In this document: positions 11,191 through 21,089 of the stretch, in pieces
Layout: each line of letters starts with the position of its first letter
How positions within the stretch are numbered: position 1 is the stretch's first letter
From: Morella rubra
Taxonomy: Eukaryota > Streptophyta > Magnoliopsida > Fagales > Myricaceae
Assembly (NCBI GenBank): GCA_003952965.2
Contig: RXIC02000495.1
Span: 124,001 to 188,000, forward strand
Length of the DNA: 64,000 nt
Direction: 5' to 3'
Notes under the pieces: model-generated
What the model saw: only the letters and a program-made list of their open reading frames with translations
Databases searched by the model: none
Told to the model about the DNA's origin: nothing
Program-made: the position numbers and the translations under genes

Positions 11191-14100
11191 TAGGGTTTTC
11201 AGTGCCACCGGAAAATTCCGGTGGCATCGGCACTGGGTTGCTGGTACCCGGCTTCACCGGTGCTAGTGCCGGTTTGAGATTTTTAACAAAACCCAATGCC
11301 ATTCTTGGTTCCTAGGTTACTCGGCACCGGGTTCTCAAGTACCGAACGCCGGGTTTTTTTTTTTTTTAAAAAAAAAAAAACCCAAAATGACGCGTTTAGT
11401 TTAAAGCCCCCTCCCCTATCATTTTGTTCGCATAACACCCCCCTCCCAAAATAGAAGTGTCTTGATCCCCCCTGCGAGTCTGCCACCAGTGCCCCCCCCA
11501 GCTCCCTGCAAGTATCTCTCTCTCTCTCTCCCCCTCCCTCTCCTGCTGACCACGACGCCTGCAGCTCCCATTTTGCTCCCATTTCCTCTGCCAAGTGTTG
11601 TCTGTCAAATCTCTCTCAAGTGCAAGGATTGAGATTCGTTTAGGTATGTTAAAAATCAATGAATTTGTTAATTTTAATTTGTTCTATTGAAAATATTAGG
11701 ACATATATTATTGCTGAATGTTTTTCCCATTATTTGTTGTTTTTAGGGTTTGTAATTGAATAAATTTGGGAAGTTTAAGAAAACAAGAAAAATAAATTTG
11801 TTTTTAGGGTTTTTAGGATTTGTTAATTTTAATTTGTTCTATTGAAAATATTAGGACATATATTATTGAATGTTTTCCCATTGTTTGTTGTTTTTAGGGT
11901 TTGTAATTTAATAAATTTGGGAAGAGATTTGGATTATTTATGTAATTTTATAGTTTTTGGAATCTGTAATAGGGTGCTAAATTTGGCCAGGAGCTATTAT
12001 TTGGATTAATAGTCTTATCCTTTAGATCACATTGTAACTTAATTAATATTCTTTTGGATTAATCAACCGTACATGCTTATGTAAGCTAGTTTGGGACAAT
12101 AATTTTTCTCGGAATCATAGACATATGGAATGCATGCAATGCCCTCCAACTTTAATTATCACATATCATTTGGAAAAGAATCTTTTAGGTGCTTGGATTA
12201 GACCCGTATTATTTTTAATGGGTTGCTCAGCAGCGTTGAGATTTTAAACATATTTCAAAGAGTCTTTGAACACTGCTAAACCCTCTGTTGTTAATTTACA
12301 GATGGACACTCCACCACAATCACAGTCATCTGCAGCCACATGTAGTAGTGCTACTGTATGTCGCCCTCAGTATCGTGTCCGGTTGTTGGGTCCACTTCGG
12401 ATTCTTAGACAGTGGGGTCAATGGGTGGAGGTGATGTAAGTGGACGACCACCACGCCCTGAACCCAAAAAAAGAAAAACTCGAACCCTTCTGATGTATGG
12501 CTGCACTACACCAAGGTACCTAACTTTAATCCACCTAAAGTAAAATGTAATTATTGTAAAAAAAATTTTATGGCTCATCACAAGAATGAGGACATCGGGG
12601 TTATGGCAACATCACAACATTTGTCCATATTTCAAGAGAAAAAGGGGGTCAGTTAGATGTTGGGCAGATGTTTTTGACTCACGATGCTGAGAAGTCAACG
12701 GGGTCTGATGTTGGAACGATGGGGGTGACACATAAGTTTTGTGAGAAGACTATTAAAGATCTGATTGCTAAGATGATAATTATCGATGAGATGCCTTTTA
12801 TTGTAGTTCAGAAACATGGATTTAGGGATTTAATTCATTATCTGGAGCCTAGATTTAAAATGCCATCTAGGATAACAATTATGAGGCTTTGCATGAAACT
12901 TTATTTGAAGGAGAAGGAGAAGTTGAAGCATCTAATTCGAACGAATGGGTATAGAGTGTCTTTTACCACAGACACTTGGACATCGATTCAAAATTTTAAT
13001 TATATGTGTGTGACTGGACACTTCATCAATGCTAATTGACCTTGCAGAAGAGAATTTTATCTTTTAGGAGGGTGCAAGATCATAAGGGGGTTAGTATTGC
13101 TAAGGAAATAGAAGATTGTATGAATGATTGGGGGATACAAAAGATCCTTACAATAACAGTTGACAATGCCTCCTCTAATGACACTGCCATTGACCATTTA
13201 AAGAGAAGGCAATTGCAAAAAGATACTCTAGATGTAGGGAGGATTGTTTGTGGCCATGAATTCCTACACTTGAGATGTTGTGCACATATTTTGAATTTGA
13301 TTGTGTCTAAGGGGATGAAAGAGGTTGATAAGTCAATTGCTAAGGTTCGGAATATGATCAAGTATGTTAAGTCATCACCCCAAAGGTTAGACAAGTTTAA
13401 AGAATGTGTGCAGATTAAAGAGATTACATTTACTCAATTTTTGACTCTTGATGTTACCACTCGTTGGAACTCAACTTATTTGATGTTGGATGTGGCTTTG
13501 AAGTATTGAGAGGTATTTGAGTTGATGTTGGATGAGGATGGGCATTTTATATTGTATTTGGGCGAAGAGGGGCATGGGAGAAGAGGATTAGGCCCCCCCA
13601 CACTCGAGATTGGGAGCACATCCGTCACTTTGTAAAATTCTTGAAGTTATTTTATGAAGTAACAATAAGAATGTCGGGATCAAATGTGTCTACAGCTAAT
13701 GTGTACTTGGAGGAGTTGGCTAAGATACATAGCCATTTGGACAAGTATTCTTCTAGTAATGATACTTTGCTTAAAGAGATGGCATCCCGCATGAAAACGA
13801 AGTATGACAAGTATTGGGGTGATTTGATGATAGTGAATAGACTTTTATTTGTTGCAGCATTGCTTGATCCAAGAAACAAGATGGTTGTACTGAATTATTG
13901 GTTTAAGAAAGTAATGGGAGAAGCGGAAGGCGAAGTTATGGCATTGAATGTGAAGGGTACTTTAGAACGGTTGTTTACGGAATATAACAATGGCAACCAT
14001 GGTAGTGTCGGGAGGTGGGTGACAGTGATAGTGTGACTATGGAGGATAATGAGGATTGGGATGAGTTTGATCTTGTAAGGGCTGCTAGCCAAATTTCAGA

Positions 14101-15018
14101 CCCCAAATCTGAGGTGGAGAGATATTTATCAGAGTCAGTTGAATCAAAGGCTCCTTCATTTAAAATTTTGCTTTGGTGGAACGTTAACTCTCATAAGTAT
14201 CCTATCCTTGCCCGCATAGCTCGGACGTGTTGGCAATTCCTATTACCACTGTACCTTCTGAGTCAGTATTTAGCACTGGAGGTCGGATATTGGATCCCTT
14301 TCGGAGTTCATTGGCCCCAAAAACTGCATAAGGTCTCATTTGTGCTCAAAATTGGATGAGATGTGACCCTATTGTGAGGAGGAAGACATAACTTTTGATA
14401 TGATAGAAGATCCACAAACTTATACGATTGTCGGGTAATTTTATTTCTATTTTGTTAGTTTATTAGTTTGAATAATATTTTTATTTTTATAAATTATAAC
14501 TTGGTGTATTTAACTATATTGTGTAAAGTTACCCATCTTGGCGACGGAGATCTAAGAGTAGGGATTTGAAGGAGTTACCCATCTTTATGATGTTCTTACA
14601 GTTTCTCTTAATTTATTATTTTTCGATTTTATTAGTTGAGACTTTAGATTCTCATCTTGTTATGATGTTTTCTAAGTTTATTGATTTTAGATTTTATTAG
14701 TTTGAACTTTAAATTCTCGTCTTATCTTTTAAGATGATCTTTAATTTTATTGATTTTGAATTTCATTAGTTTAGATTTTAATGATATGTGATTAATGGAC
14801 CAAAAGAAAAAAAAAAAAAAATACATTGGACCAAGTGCGTAAAATGCTAAAAAAATAGCCCAATATGAATGTAGGATAACTGGAAACCGCCACCGCTAAG
14901 GGCCGATTTTTACCCTTAACGATTAGGTGTAGGTGACAATTATTTAAAAACCGGTCTATCCGGTGTAGGTACCGATTTTGGCCAAAATCGACATTTACAC
15001 TGGGATTGAACAACCCTA
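11191..15018 (+). mobile_element. hAT transposon, 3.83 kb, with 8-bp target-site duplication
   Basis: The element begins TAGGGTT and ends AACCCTA and is flanked on both sides by atcgtggc (11183-11190 and 15019-15026). The empty site with one copy of atcgtggc is at 61936-61943 in module 5. An 8-bp duplication and a BED-type transposase fit the hAT superfamily (Ac/RICESLEEPER branch). GC-rich subterminal motifs (ccggtgtaggt, accggtgctagtgccggt) occur near both ends. About 1.1 kb at the left and 0.6 kb at the right are non-coding. Confidence 0.92.
12302..14391 (+). pseudogene. hAT transposase (BED zinc finger, RICESLEEPER-like), degraded
   Basis: Fragments in several frames follow family order. 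A BED finger (DVWLHYTKVPNFNPPKVKCN, then YCKKNF) is near 12497-12575. The RNase H-like core contains YRVSFTTDTWTSIQNFNYMC near 12950-13010. LRCCAHILNLIVSKG and LDVTTRWNSTYLML lie at 13270-13490, and FVAALLDPRNKMVVL near 13850. The C-terminal dimerisation region (SESVFSTGG, then [12 protein letters not shown]) is near 14260-14330, with a stop at 14391. There are stop codons or frameshifts near 12437, 13037, 13507, 14035 and 14220, so no transposase is made from this copy. It excises and reinserts hAT DNA when intact. Confidence 0.85.
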
Positions 15019-15026
15019 ATCGTGGC

Positions 15027-15256
15027 TATTGCCATTTCTGAGTATCAAATCTGGTTACAGTTTTCTTGGCGCGTGGACCCAGGTTGGGTTTATATGACTT
15101 TTGGGCAGATTGTGTGAGGCCTGCCGCTTGTGTGTGTGGCCATTTTAGTTTGCCCCTATGGTATGTAACCTTTTAAGGCCTACTGAATTGTAGTCTTTAG
15201 GGTCTTAGAAGTTCATGGAAAATACCCTTGATTTTCAATTTCTTCGTAGGTCATGG
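15027..15256. repeat. Dispersed repeat block with gttgggtttatatgact
   Basis: Sequence at about 15050-15190 recurs at 40862-41062, 48012-48215 and 61965-62112, with the core ggttgggtttatacgac or ggttgggtttatatgac followed by tgtgtgag. In modules 1 and 5 it lies just upstream of the TNL spacer. I see no coding potential. Confidence 0.65.
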
Positions 15257-15400
15257 ACCTCAATAGTAATCGAGAGCATCACAGCGCAAGCATGGACGAT
15301 ATTCCGCTCTTGCCTCTCTCTTGTGCACAAAATAAGCTCCCAATTTTTCAAAGTTCAATTCATCTGAATATTTGTCAAGGCACACACTAATACAAACATG
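15257..15400 (-). pseudogene. TNL C-JID remnant (3' end only)
   Basis: The minus strand encodes NFEKLGAYFVHKREARAEYR, which aligns with KKVGAYLVRNNEERAEYHPR near the end of the TNL-A C-JID domain. Module 5 keeps a longer version at 62360-62840, so most of the domain was deleted here. It is a leftover of a further TNL. Confidence 0.7.
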
Positions 15401-15471
15401 AGTATACATATGCTCAACTAACAATCTGCAGAGAGAACACACAGTACAGAGCACCCAACAAAGAAGCATAC

Positions 15472-15553
15472 CACATCCGGGGCATCGAAAATAGTTCTTG
15501 TCTCTCAGAACCAGCCCTCACCCTTCACGTACCTCACATCTTCTCAGTGCTAT
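15472..15553 (-). pseudogene. Minus-strand Z-gene exon 3 remnant
   Basis: On the minus strand this reads RRCEV, a stop, then GLVLRDKNYFRCPGC, followed by the conserved donor GTATGC. It is the zinc-ribbon exon of the Z family with an internal lesion, opposite in direction to the Z3 remnant 700 bases to the right. Confidence 0.75.
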
Positions 15554-16199
15554 CTGCCTCGTAAATCGAAATATTACAACTTTTAAAAGGCAGAACAAAT
15601 TATCTAGAAAAAAAAAAAAGGCAGAACAAAGATCAAGATTTGTAATTTTTGATCTGTCACATCAAGATATGAATGTTATACAGTCTCAAGTCCCCAAAAC
15701 AAATAGATTCCTCCTCTCTATTCTCTTAATTTTTGTCATGTGGCATTTCTATGACCTCGTCATCTGAAAATACATATTCCTCTATCCTCATTTAAACACG
15801 TTGTCGAACCATTGTTTTTCTGCCAATCTATTTCTTTTCTCTTTTTTTGTTTTTTTTTTCTTCTGAGGTTTTCTGTTTTTTCCTTTTCGAAGACAATTTT
15901 CGGGTTCTGTTCCTTTCTTTTGGGTGCAGTAAAGGTTTGATCATGGGGGAAAGGGTTGACCATTTCACCCATCAGGATTGACCCGAGTCTGAGAATAAAG
16001 GAAACCTAACTTTGTGTGGATGCAAATTCATAGACTTAGTTTTCAAAGATGATGATGGAGGGATGGAGAAACGTATAATACCTGACAAAATAGAAAAGGA
16101 CCGGAACTTAATCAGAGAAGAATCGTTGCCAAGACTCCCAGAGGAGAAATCTGCCTGCCAGATAAGATGAATTTATACACAAATGCTGAATTAACAAAC
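15554..16199. other. Spacer shared with 63082-63740
   Basis: The DNA is collinear with module 6. Near 16030-16170 it contains a plus-strand frame ending EESLPRLPEEKSACQIR, which is longer at 63508-63696. I do not recognise it and cannot say that it is a gene. Confidence 0.5.
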
Positions 16200-16219
16200 T
16201 GCAGACAGAACGCTTCAAT

Positions 16220-16398
16220 GTGCAGAGAGACAAGGACTATTTTCGATGCCCCGGACGTGGTATGCTTCTTTGTTGGGTGCTCTGTTTCTGTACAGGGTCT
16301 TCTTTCTTCAGTTTGTGGCAGTTTATATCAAAACCCATCTTTATCTTTCAGGTGGGTTTCTCCTATGGCAGTCGTGGAAACGATTTTTCTCTGGTTAA
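16220..16398 (+). pseudogene. Z3, truncated zinc-ribbon gene copy (exons 3 and 4)
   Basis: The last part of exon 3 (RDKDYFRCPG, to 16259), the intron starting GTATGC and exon 4 (16352-16398) are preserved. Exon 4 reads GGFLLWQSWKRFFSG with its stop and is in frame, unlike Z1. The second cysteine of the CPGCG pair is changed to arginine (gacgtg for gatgtg), and exons 1 and 2 are absent. The left edge is a junction with minus-strand Z sequence at about 16210. Confidence 0.8.
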
Positions 16399-17400
16399 GT
16401 TTAGTCCCTTTCTTTCCTCTCTGCAACATACATTTCTCCACTCTTTACCAGCCTCTTGAAGAGGTCGGCCACCCCCTTAATCTTAGTTAAATTTTTTTTT
16501 TAAAAATAATACAGTAATATGATAAATCTAATGTTAAATATAAATTGTTATAAATGGTATTAAATTATTTTTGTTAAAGCTTCAACAAATATAAAATACT
16601 GCTTTAATGTATATATGGTTAAAATAGTTGCTCTATGTATCTTTTTATTTTTATTTTTTTTAATCTAAATCAATGTGCAGAGAGGTTGTAGTTAAAATAA
16701 GACTTCTTTTCAGAGTAGAACAAAACTATAAAGAGGTAACTCTTCATCCCAATCCCCAATGTCTCCATATGTGATATAGATATTTAAGAGAAAAAGTATA
16801 AATCATGATAATTCTGTATGGTTGCTTTGATTGTGAATTTTCAAAATGATAAGGGAGTAATTAGTTAAGATCTTGATTTTTTTTCTTCAATTAAGGCTCA
16901 CGTTAATGATTTGATTATCCATTAGAAATATATATAATTGCGGAAAAATTCAAATATAATATGAGTAATTCTTAGTAATTTGACTTGCAAAATATGATAA
17001 GAATGTCAACATAGATAATGTGTCTTAATTTCCGTTAAGTACATATACATTTTATATTATTCGTTCTAAAATATCTTTCATGTACTACACAAATTGTTGT
17101 TTTTATTAGAATTTTTATGGGACGTTATTGGGGTGGGGGTCTCAGGCAACAATCTAGGCTTCCTACCCTTTAAGCCGCCCCCAGCATGTAGCAACACGCC
17201 TACCAGATAGAAGCTAGCTAATAGGTAATTTAGAATTGTTTTCTGTATTGTATGCTCAGAATTAAATTTGATCTTTTTCTTGAAACTCTAATAAATTTTA
17301 GATGAAAACAAATATTCAATATTCAATAAATTTACAATTTTGTTTTTTCAATTTCGCGCAAACGTAAAACCTAAAATTCAACCAAACATACCTCAAAATT
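16399..17400. other. AT-rich spacer between Z3 and the E-gene C-JID remnant
   Basis: This is diverged but collinear with 4643-5478. A private block at about 17105-17235, including aagccgcccccagcatgtag, is absent from the sister spacers and may be a small insertion. No gene is seen. Confidence 0.6.
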
Positions 17401-17429
17401 CAATCTGCCACAATTTTCACACAATGCCC

Positions 17430-17850
17430 AAATTTTCTAAAATCTTTTCCAAATTTTGTGATACCGAAGCCTCTTTCCTTCTCGATTTTCAATATCTTTA
17501 CTATGGACATAGGCAAGCTTATGCCGTATCCGTGGAGATGATATTCCGCTCTCTCTTCATTGTTGCGTACCGCACAGGCTCCAAACTTTTTTAAGTGTCG
17601 ATATATAATGCCTTTTATAAAAAGGGGAGCAAATTCGTAAATCACGGGCTTCACCTTCGTCCTCCCAATCCCATTGTCGCGTATGAGGTTGTAGCTTGTA
17701 CTCTAGCCATACATGATCTGAGCATTTAGCAATAGAGCTGGGTATATTCCCCAACGGAAGTGACGACGCTAACGGTTGACGCAATCGACACTGATTGACC
17801 AAACTAGAGCCTTCAGCGACGGAACCAGTTATACTCTCCAACCAAAGTGA
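17430..17850 (-). pseudogene. C-JID fragment joined to tail sequence downstream of TIR gene E
   Basis: The minus strand reads SVAEGSSLVNQCRLRQP near 17800, then CSDHVWLEY near 17725, DWEDEGEARDLRI, and in the next frame VRNNEERAEYH near 17560. The second half is the TNL C-JID domain. The first half matches the end of the G tail (SVAEGSSLVNQHRSRRP). The same join is found downstream of G at 50520-50600, so tail and C-JID became adjacent when NBS and LRR were lost. Frames are broken. Confidence 0.65.
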
Positions 17851-17912
17851 GTGTAGCTGATCAGGCGGGTTCAAAGATAAGGCAACTTTAAATAAGGCCT
17901 CATAAAGAGCCA

Positions 17913-17935
17913 AAATAATAATAATAATAATAATA
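17913..17935. repeat. AAT microsatellite
   Basis: About seven AAT units lie in the spacer between the C-JID fragment and gene E exon 2. Confidence 0.9.
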
Positions 17936-18447
17936 AAAAAAGTCAATATGCAATCTTTTTTTTTTTTTTTTAATCATGAGTTGGTTGTCTTTTTGCTTGA
18001 GTGATATGTTTCTTGTAGGCATGCTAATAATTTTTTAGATATTTGAACTTTGTTCAAAGAAAAAAAAATACTTTATAAATTTATTAAATCTGCAAGTTAT
18101 GCACCTTGATGTCATATATGAGAGCCCTATAAAAAAAACAACTAATGAGGCATTTGAATATTTTATATTAAATTTAATAATTTTCAGATAATTTTAAATA
18201 TTTTACATTAAAATTTATATAAAAGGCCTACTAATTTATACGGCTTAACCTCCATTTGGCTTGAGCTGGCCCTGTAGATGATGGACCCATTTTGACAAAG
18301 ATCTTCTGCCCTTGAATAAGGGCTGCCGCCCCAACGAAAGTGACGGTCGCTGATTGATCGGTGTTGGCGAAGATCTTCTGTATTAGGGTTGCTTGGTAGA
18401 CGACCCTTCGTGACAAATTTTGGGGGCTTCGGTGACGATAGCCGTCC

Positions 18448-19855
18448 TCAAGGGAGCCAAGTTTTCTTTAGTGTTGGTCGAAGTACCATATCGCGGCTTT
18501 CACTAATACTCTGTATTTTCGAAAGCAAATTAAAGATGTACTCGACGATTTTGCAGATGAATTCAGATTCGTTCCTAGCAATAGAAAGCATAACATTAAT
18601 TTAATAAGATATACCTTCCAAATGAAAAGAGTAACGAAAAAAGTTGCAATAGAAAGCATAACATTAAATTTAATAAGATATACATCCAAATTAAAAGAGT
18701 AGTAAAAAAAGTTGTGAAAATGGAGGACATTAGAGGTTTATTAGATTTTGTTTGAGAGCAGTGAAAAAAGTAGAATTTTATGGAAGTTGGTGAAAAAATT
18801 CAATTCATACATAATTTTCTATCTTACTTCTAAGCTCTTTACCAATTCATACATAAGTTCCTAAACTAGTACAGAAAAACAAAAATCAATTTTAATGGAG
18901 GAACAAGATGTGGTATGAAATATGTACCTTTCTTTCTTCCAATGGAACCCGGGAAAATTGGCTACTTTCGTTAGGGCTTTCCTCCACCTCTGCACCTTCA
19001 TGAAGTCATTTTTGAATCTGTCATCGAGATCGGCGAATGGTTTTTCAAAACTCTTTGTTTGATTTCGTACTTCTAATGGATCTACTCCGTAAAATACCGG
19101 CAGAACATGCTGTTTCTTTATTTCACTGCACTTGAGAATGATCATCAACTCATCCAAGCACCATGTGGATGAGGCATAGTTTTCTGAGAGTACTATAATC
19201 GAAATATTCGACTCTTCTATGGCTTTAACAAGCGCAGTCCAAATAGTGACTCCCCTTCTCAACATATCGTCAATGTAGGTATTGATCCCTCTTTGACGCA
19301 AAGCGTTGTACAGATGAGCAACAAAAGTGTTTCGGACATCTTCCCTCTAAAGCTCAAGAATACATCATAAGCACTCCAGCGTCGGCAATTTAAAGAAGAG
19401 TAGAGTCGGTTATTCAAAGAAGAGGAGGGTCGGCTACCGAGAGAAGCGAGTTGGCTTATTAAAGAAGAGTGTTGTTGGCTATTTAAATTAGAGGAGCGTT
19501 GGCTACTTACAGAAGAGGAGATCAAAGAAGAAGAGGCTCTAGATCTGTGGACATCCAAGGAGGAAGTACTCATTGTGTCCGTAGGTGAATAATTGAGCGA
19601 GAGTCGAGCTTGATTACTGCTACCGAAAGAAGAGGAGCGTTGGCTGCCTACAGAAGAGGAGATCGAAGAAGAAGAGGCTCTAGATCTGTGGTCATCCCAG
19701 GAGGAAGTACTCATTGTGTCCGTAGGTGAATAATTGAGCGAGAGTCGAGCTTGATTACTGCTACCGAAAGAAGAGGAGCGTTGGCTGCCTACAGAAGAGT
19801 AGATCGAAGAAGAAGAGGCTCTAGATCTGTGGTCATCCCAGGAGGAAGTACTCAT
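18448..19855 (-). pseudogene. TIR gene E: TIR-only gene with tandemly repeated N-terminus
   Basis: Exon 1 is 19855-18928 and exon 2 is 18574-18448. Exon 1 opens with three copies of a 47-residue unit (MSTSSWDDHRSRASSSS and so on), then a serine-rich stretch, then the TIR domain SAYDVFLSFRG. One base is missing near 19343 (cttccctct against cttcccctct in sisters), which breaks the frame right after FRG. The TIR resumes in the next frame with RQRGINTYIDDMLRRG and [19 protein letters not shown], keeping the putative catalytic glutamate of the WCLDEL motif. Exon 2 starts RNESEFICKIVEYIFNLLSK, the normal TIR-NBS linker, and ends after 41 residues at TWLP. No NBS or LRR follows. TIR domains of plants cleave NAD. 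As written, only the N-terminal part is made. Confidence 0.75.
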
Positions 19856-19983
19856 TGTGTACGCAGGTGAATGCCTGAACGCGAGGCGAGCTTGATTACT
19901 ACTTCTTAGAGATAGTTGTGGTAACGGCGACTCTTCTAAAAGTTAAATATAATGGAGAAGTCGATATGGTGTTAGTCATCCGC
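19561..19983 (-). repeat. 141-bp in-frame tandem repeat at the start of gene E
   Basis: The string aggaagtactcattgtgt starts at 19561, 19702 and 19843, exactly 141 bases (47 codons) apart. Each unit holds a start codon, the serine-rich N-terminus and the sequence aatcaagctcgactctcgct, which corresponds to the 5' leader aatcaagctcgcctcgc of the sister genes. The first two units therefore translate former leader sequence as NQARLSLNYSPTDT. Confidence 0.9.
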
Positions 19984-21089
19984 AGAAGAGAGAGAGAAAT
20001 TAGATGAGCGAGTACTTCCTGGAAGAAGACAAGTAATTTGCATAATAAAGTTCGGGGAGAAATTCTAGCCTTTGACCGGAGCTAAAAAATGCTGATCCAG
20101 AGCACCGTGAGCGCGGATGGAAAGTTGTGTGGAGACTGGACTTTGTCAAGAGACTCGCGCCAGGAAACGCGCAGACGACCTCGAGCTACATAAGTTGCAA
20201 ATGTCTTAAAAAGATTATATTTGGTTTAGATCTTTTTTATATTTGTATTTTTTTTTTAAAGTAGTGTAGATTATTTTAGAATATATAAAAAGTATGTTAA
20301 AAGTTAATGAAAATTTGTAAGATGGTATTGAGATCGGTGAAAACGTATTAGAGTTGGTCACTCAGTCACTCCTTTGTCCTCTTTTGTGATTTTTTTTTTT
20401 AACTTTTTTATTTTTCAAATCCTTAAAATAGGCCATTTGACTTGTTTTTAAATTTTTTCAATATAGTTCAATGGATAAATTTTTTAATTTTGTATTTAGC
20501 CAATTTAAAATTTTGTTCGGACTTTTTCAATCCATGTGGCTAACATATGCAACCCCATATGTTAGGTTGTTATTGGAGTTGACGACGCACCCTCAATCTA
20601 GTGGACGAGGTCAGTCCAATGTTAATTGTAGCCGCAAGTGGGGCTTCGTTGGAATTGCTAAATTGATAAATATTAACATTTGGGAACTCCTTTCCAAAGT
20701 CGAACTTATTATATCTAACAATATATGATCGGTTCTCTTTTGACTTTCAATTTGAAATCAAATAAGTGGATGGATGTTCTCTGAACAAATTTTCACTCAG
20801 AAGTTGTCCGAGATGAGGTGGAGGAAGGGAGGAAGGGAGGAAGAAATTTCTTGTCCTAGCTAGCCAGTGCGAATTTTTTACTATATATATATATATATAC
20901 ACACATAATTGTCTATTAAAAGAAATGGCGGGGCCGCTGATTTCAGATCCCAATTAATATTTTCACTTTAAATTTGATATTTCTAGGATGGACATTCTGA
21001 ATAAATTTGTTATTTGAAGTTGTCTGAGTTGACTTGGACGAAGGGACAAACAAATTTCTTGTCCTACATATATATCCAGCGCGAATTCT
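19984..21089. other. Spacer upstream of gene E; no gene seen
   Basis: The first 60 bases complete the conserved TIR-gene leader. The rest is AT-rich, with an (AT)9 run at 20882-20899 and a GGAA-rich run near 20822-20845. A short stretch at 20635-20660 (gccgcaagtggggcttcgtt) resembles gccgcgagtgggcttcgct at 10228, so this was once TNL upstream DNA. The ORFs here have no recognisable features. Confidence 0.5.
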
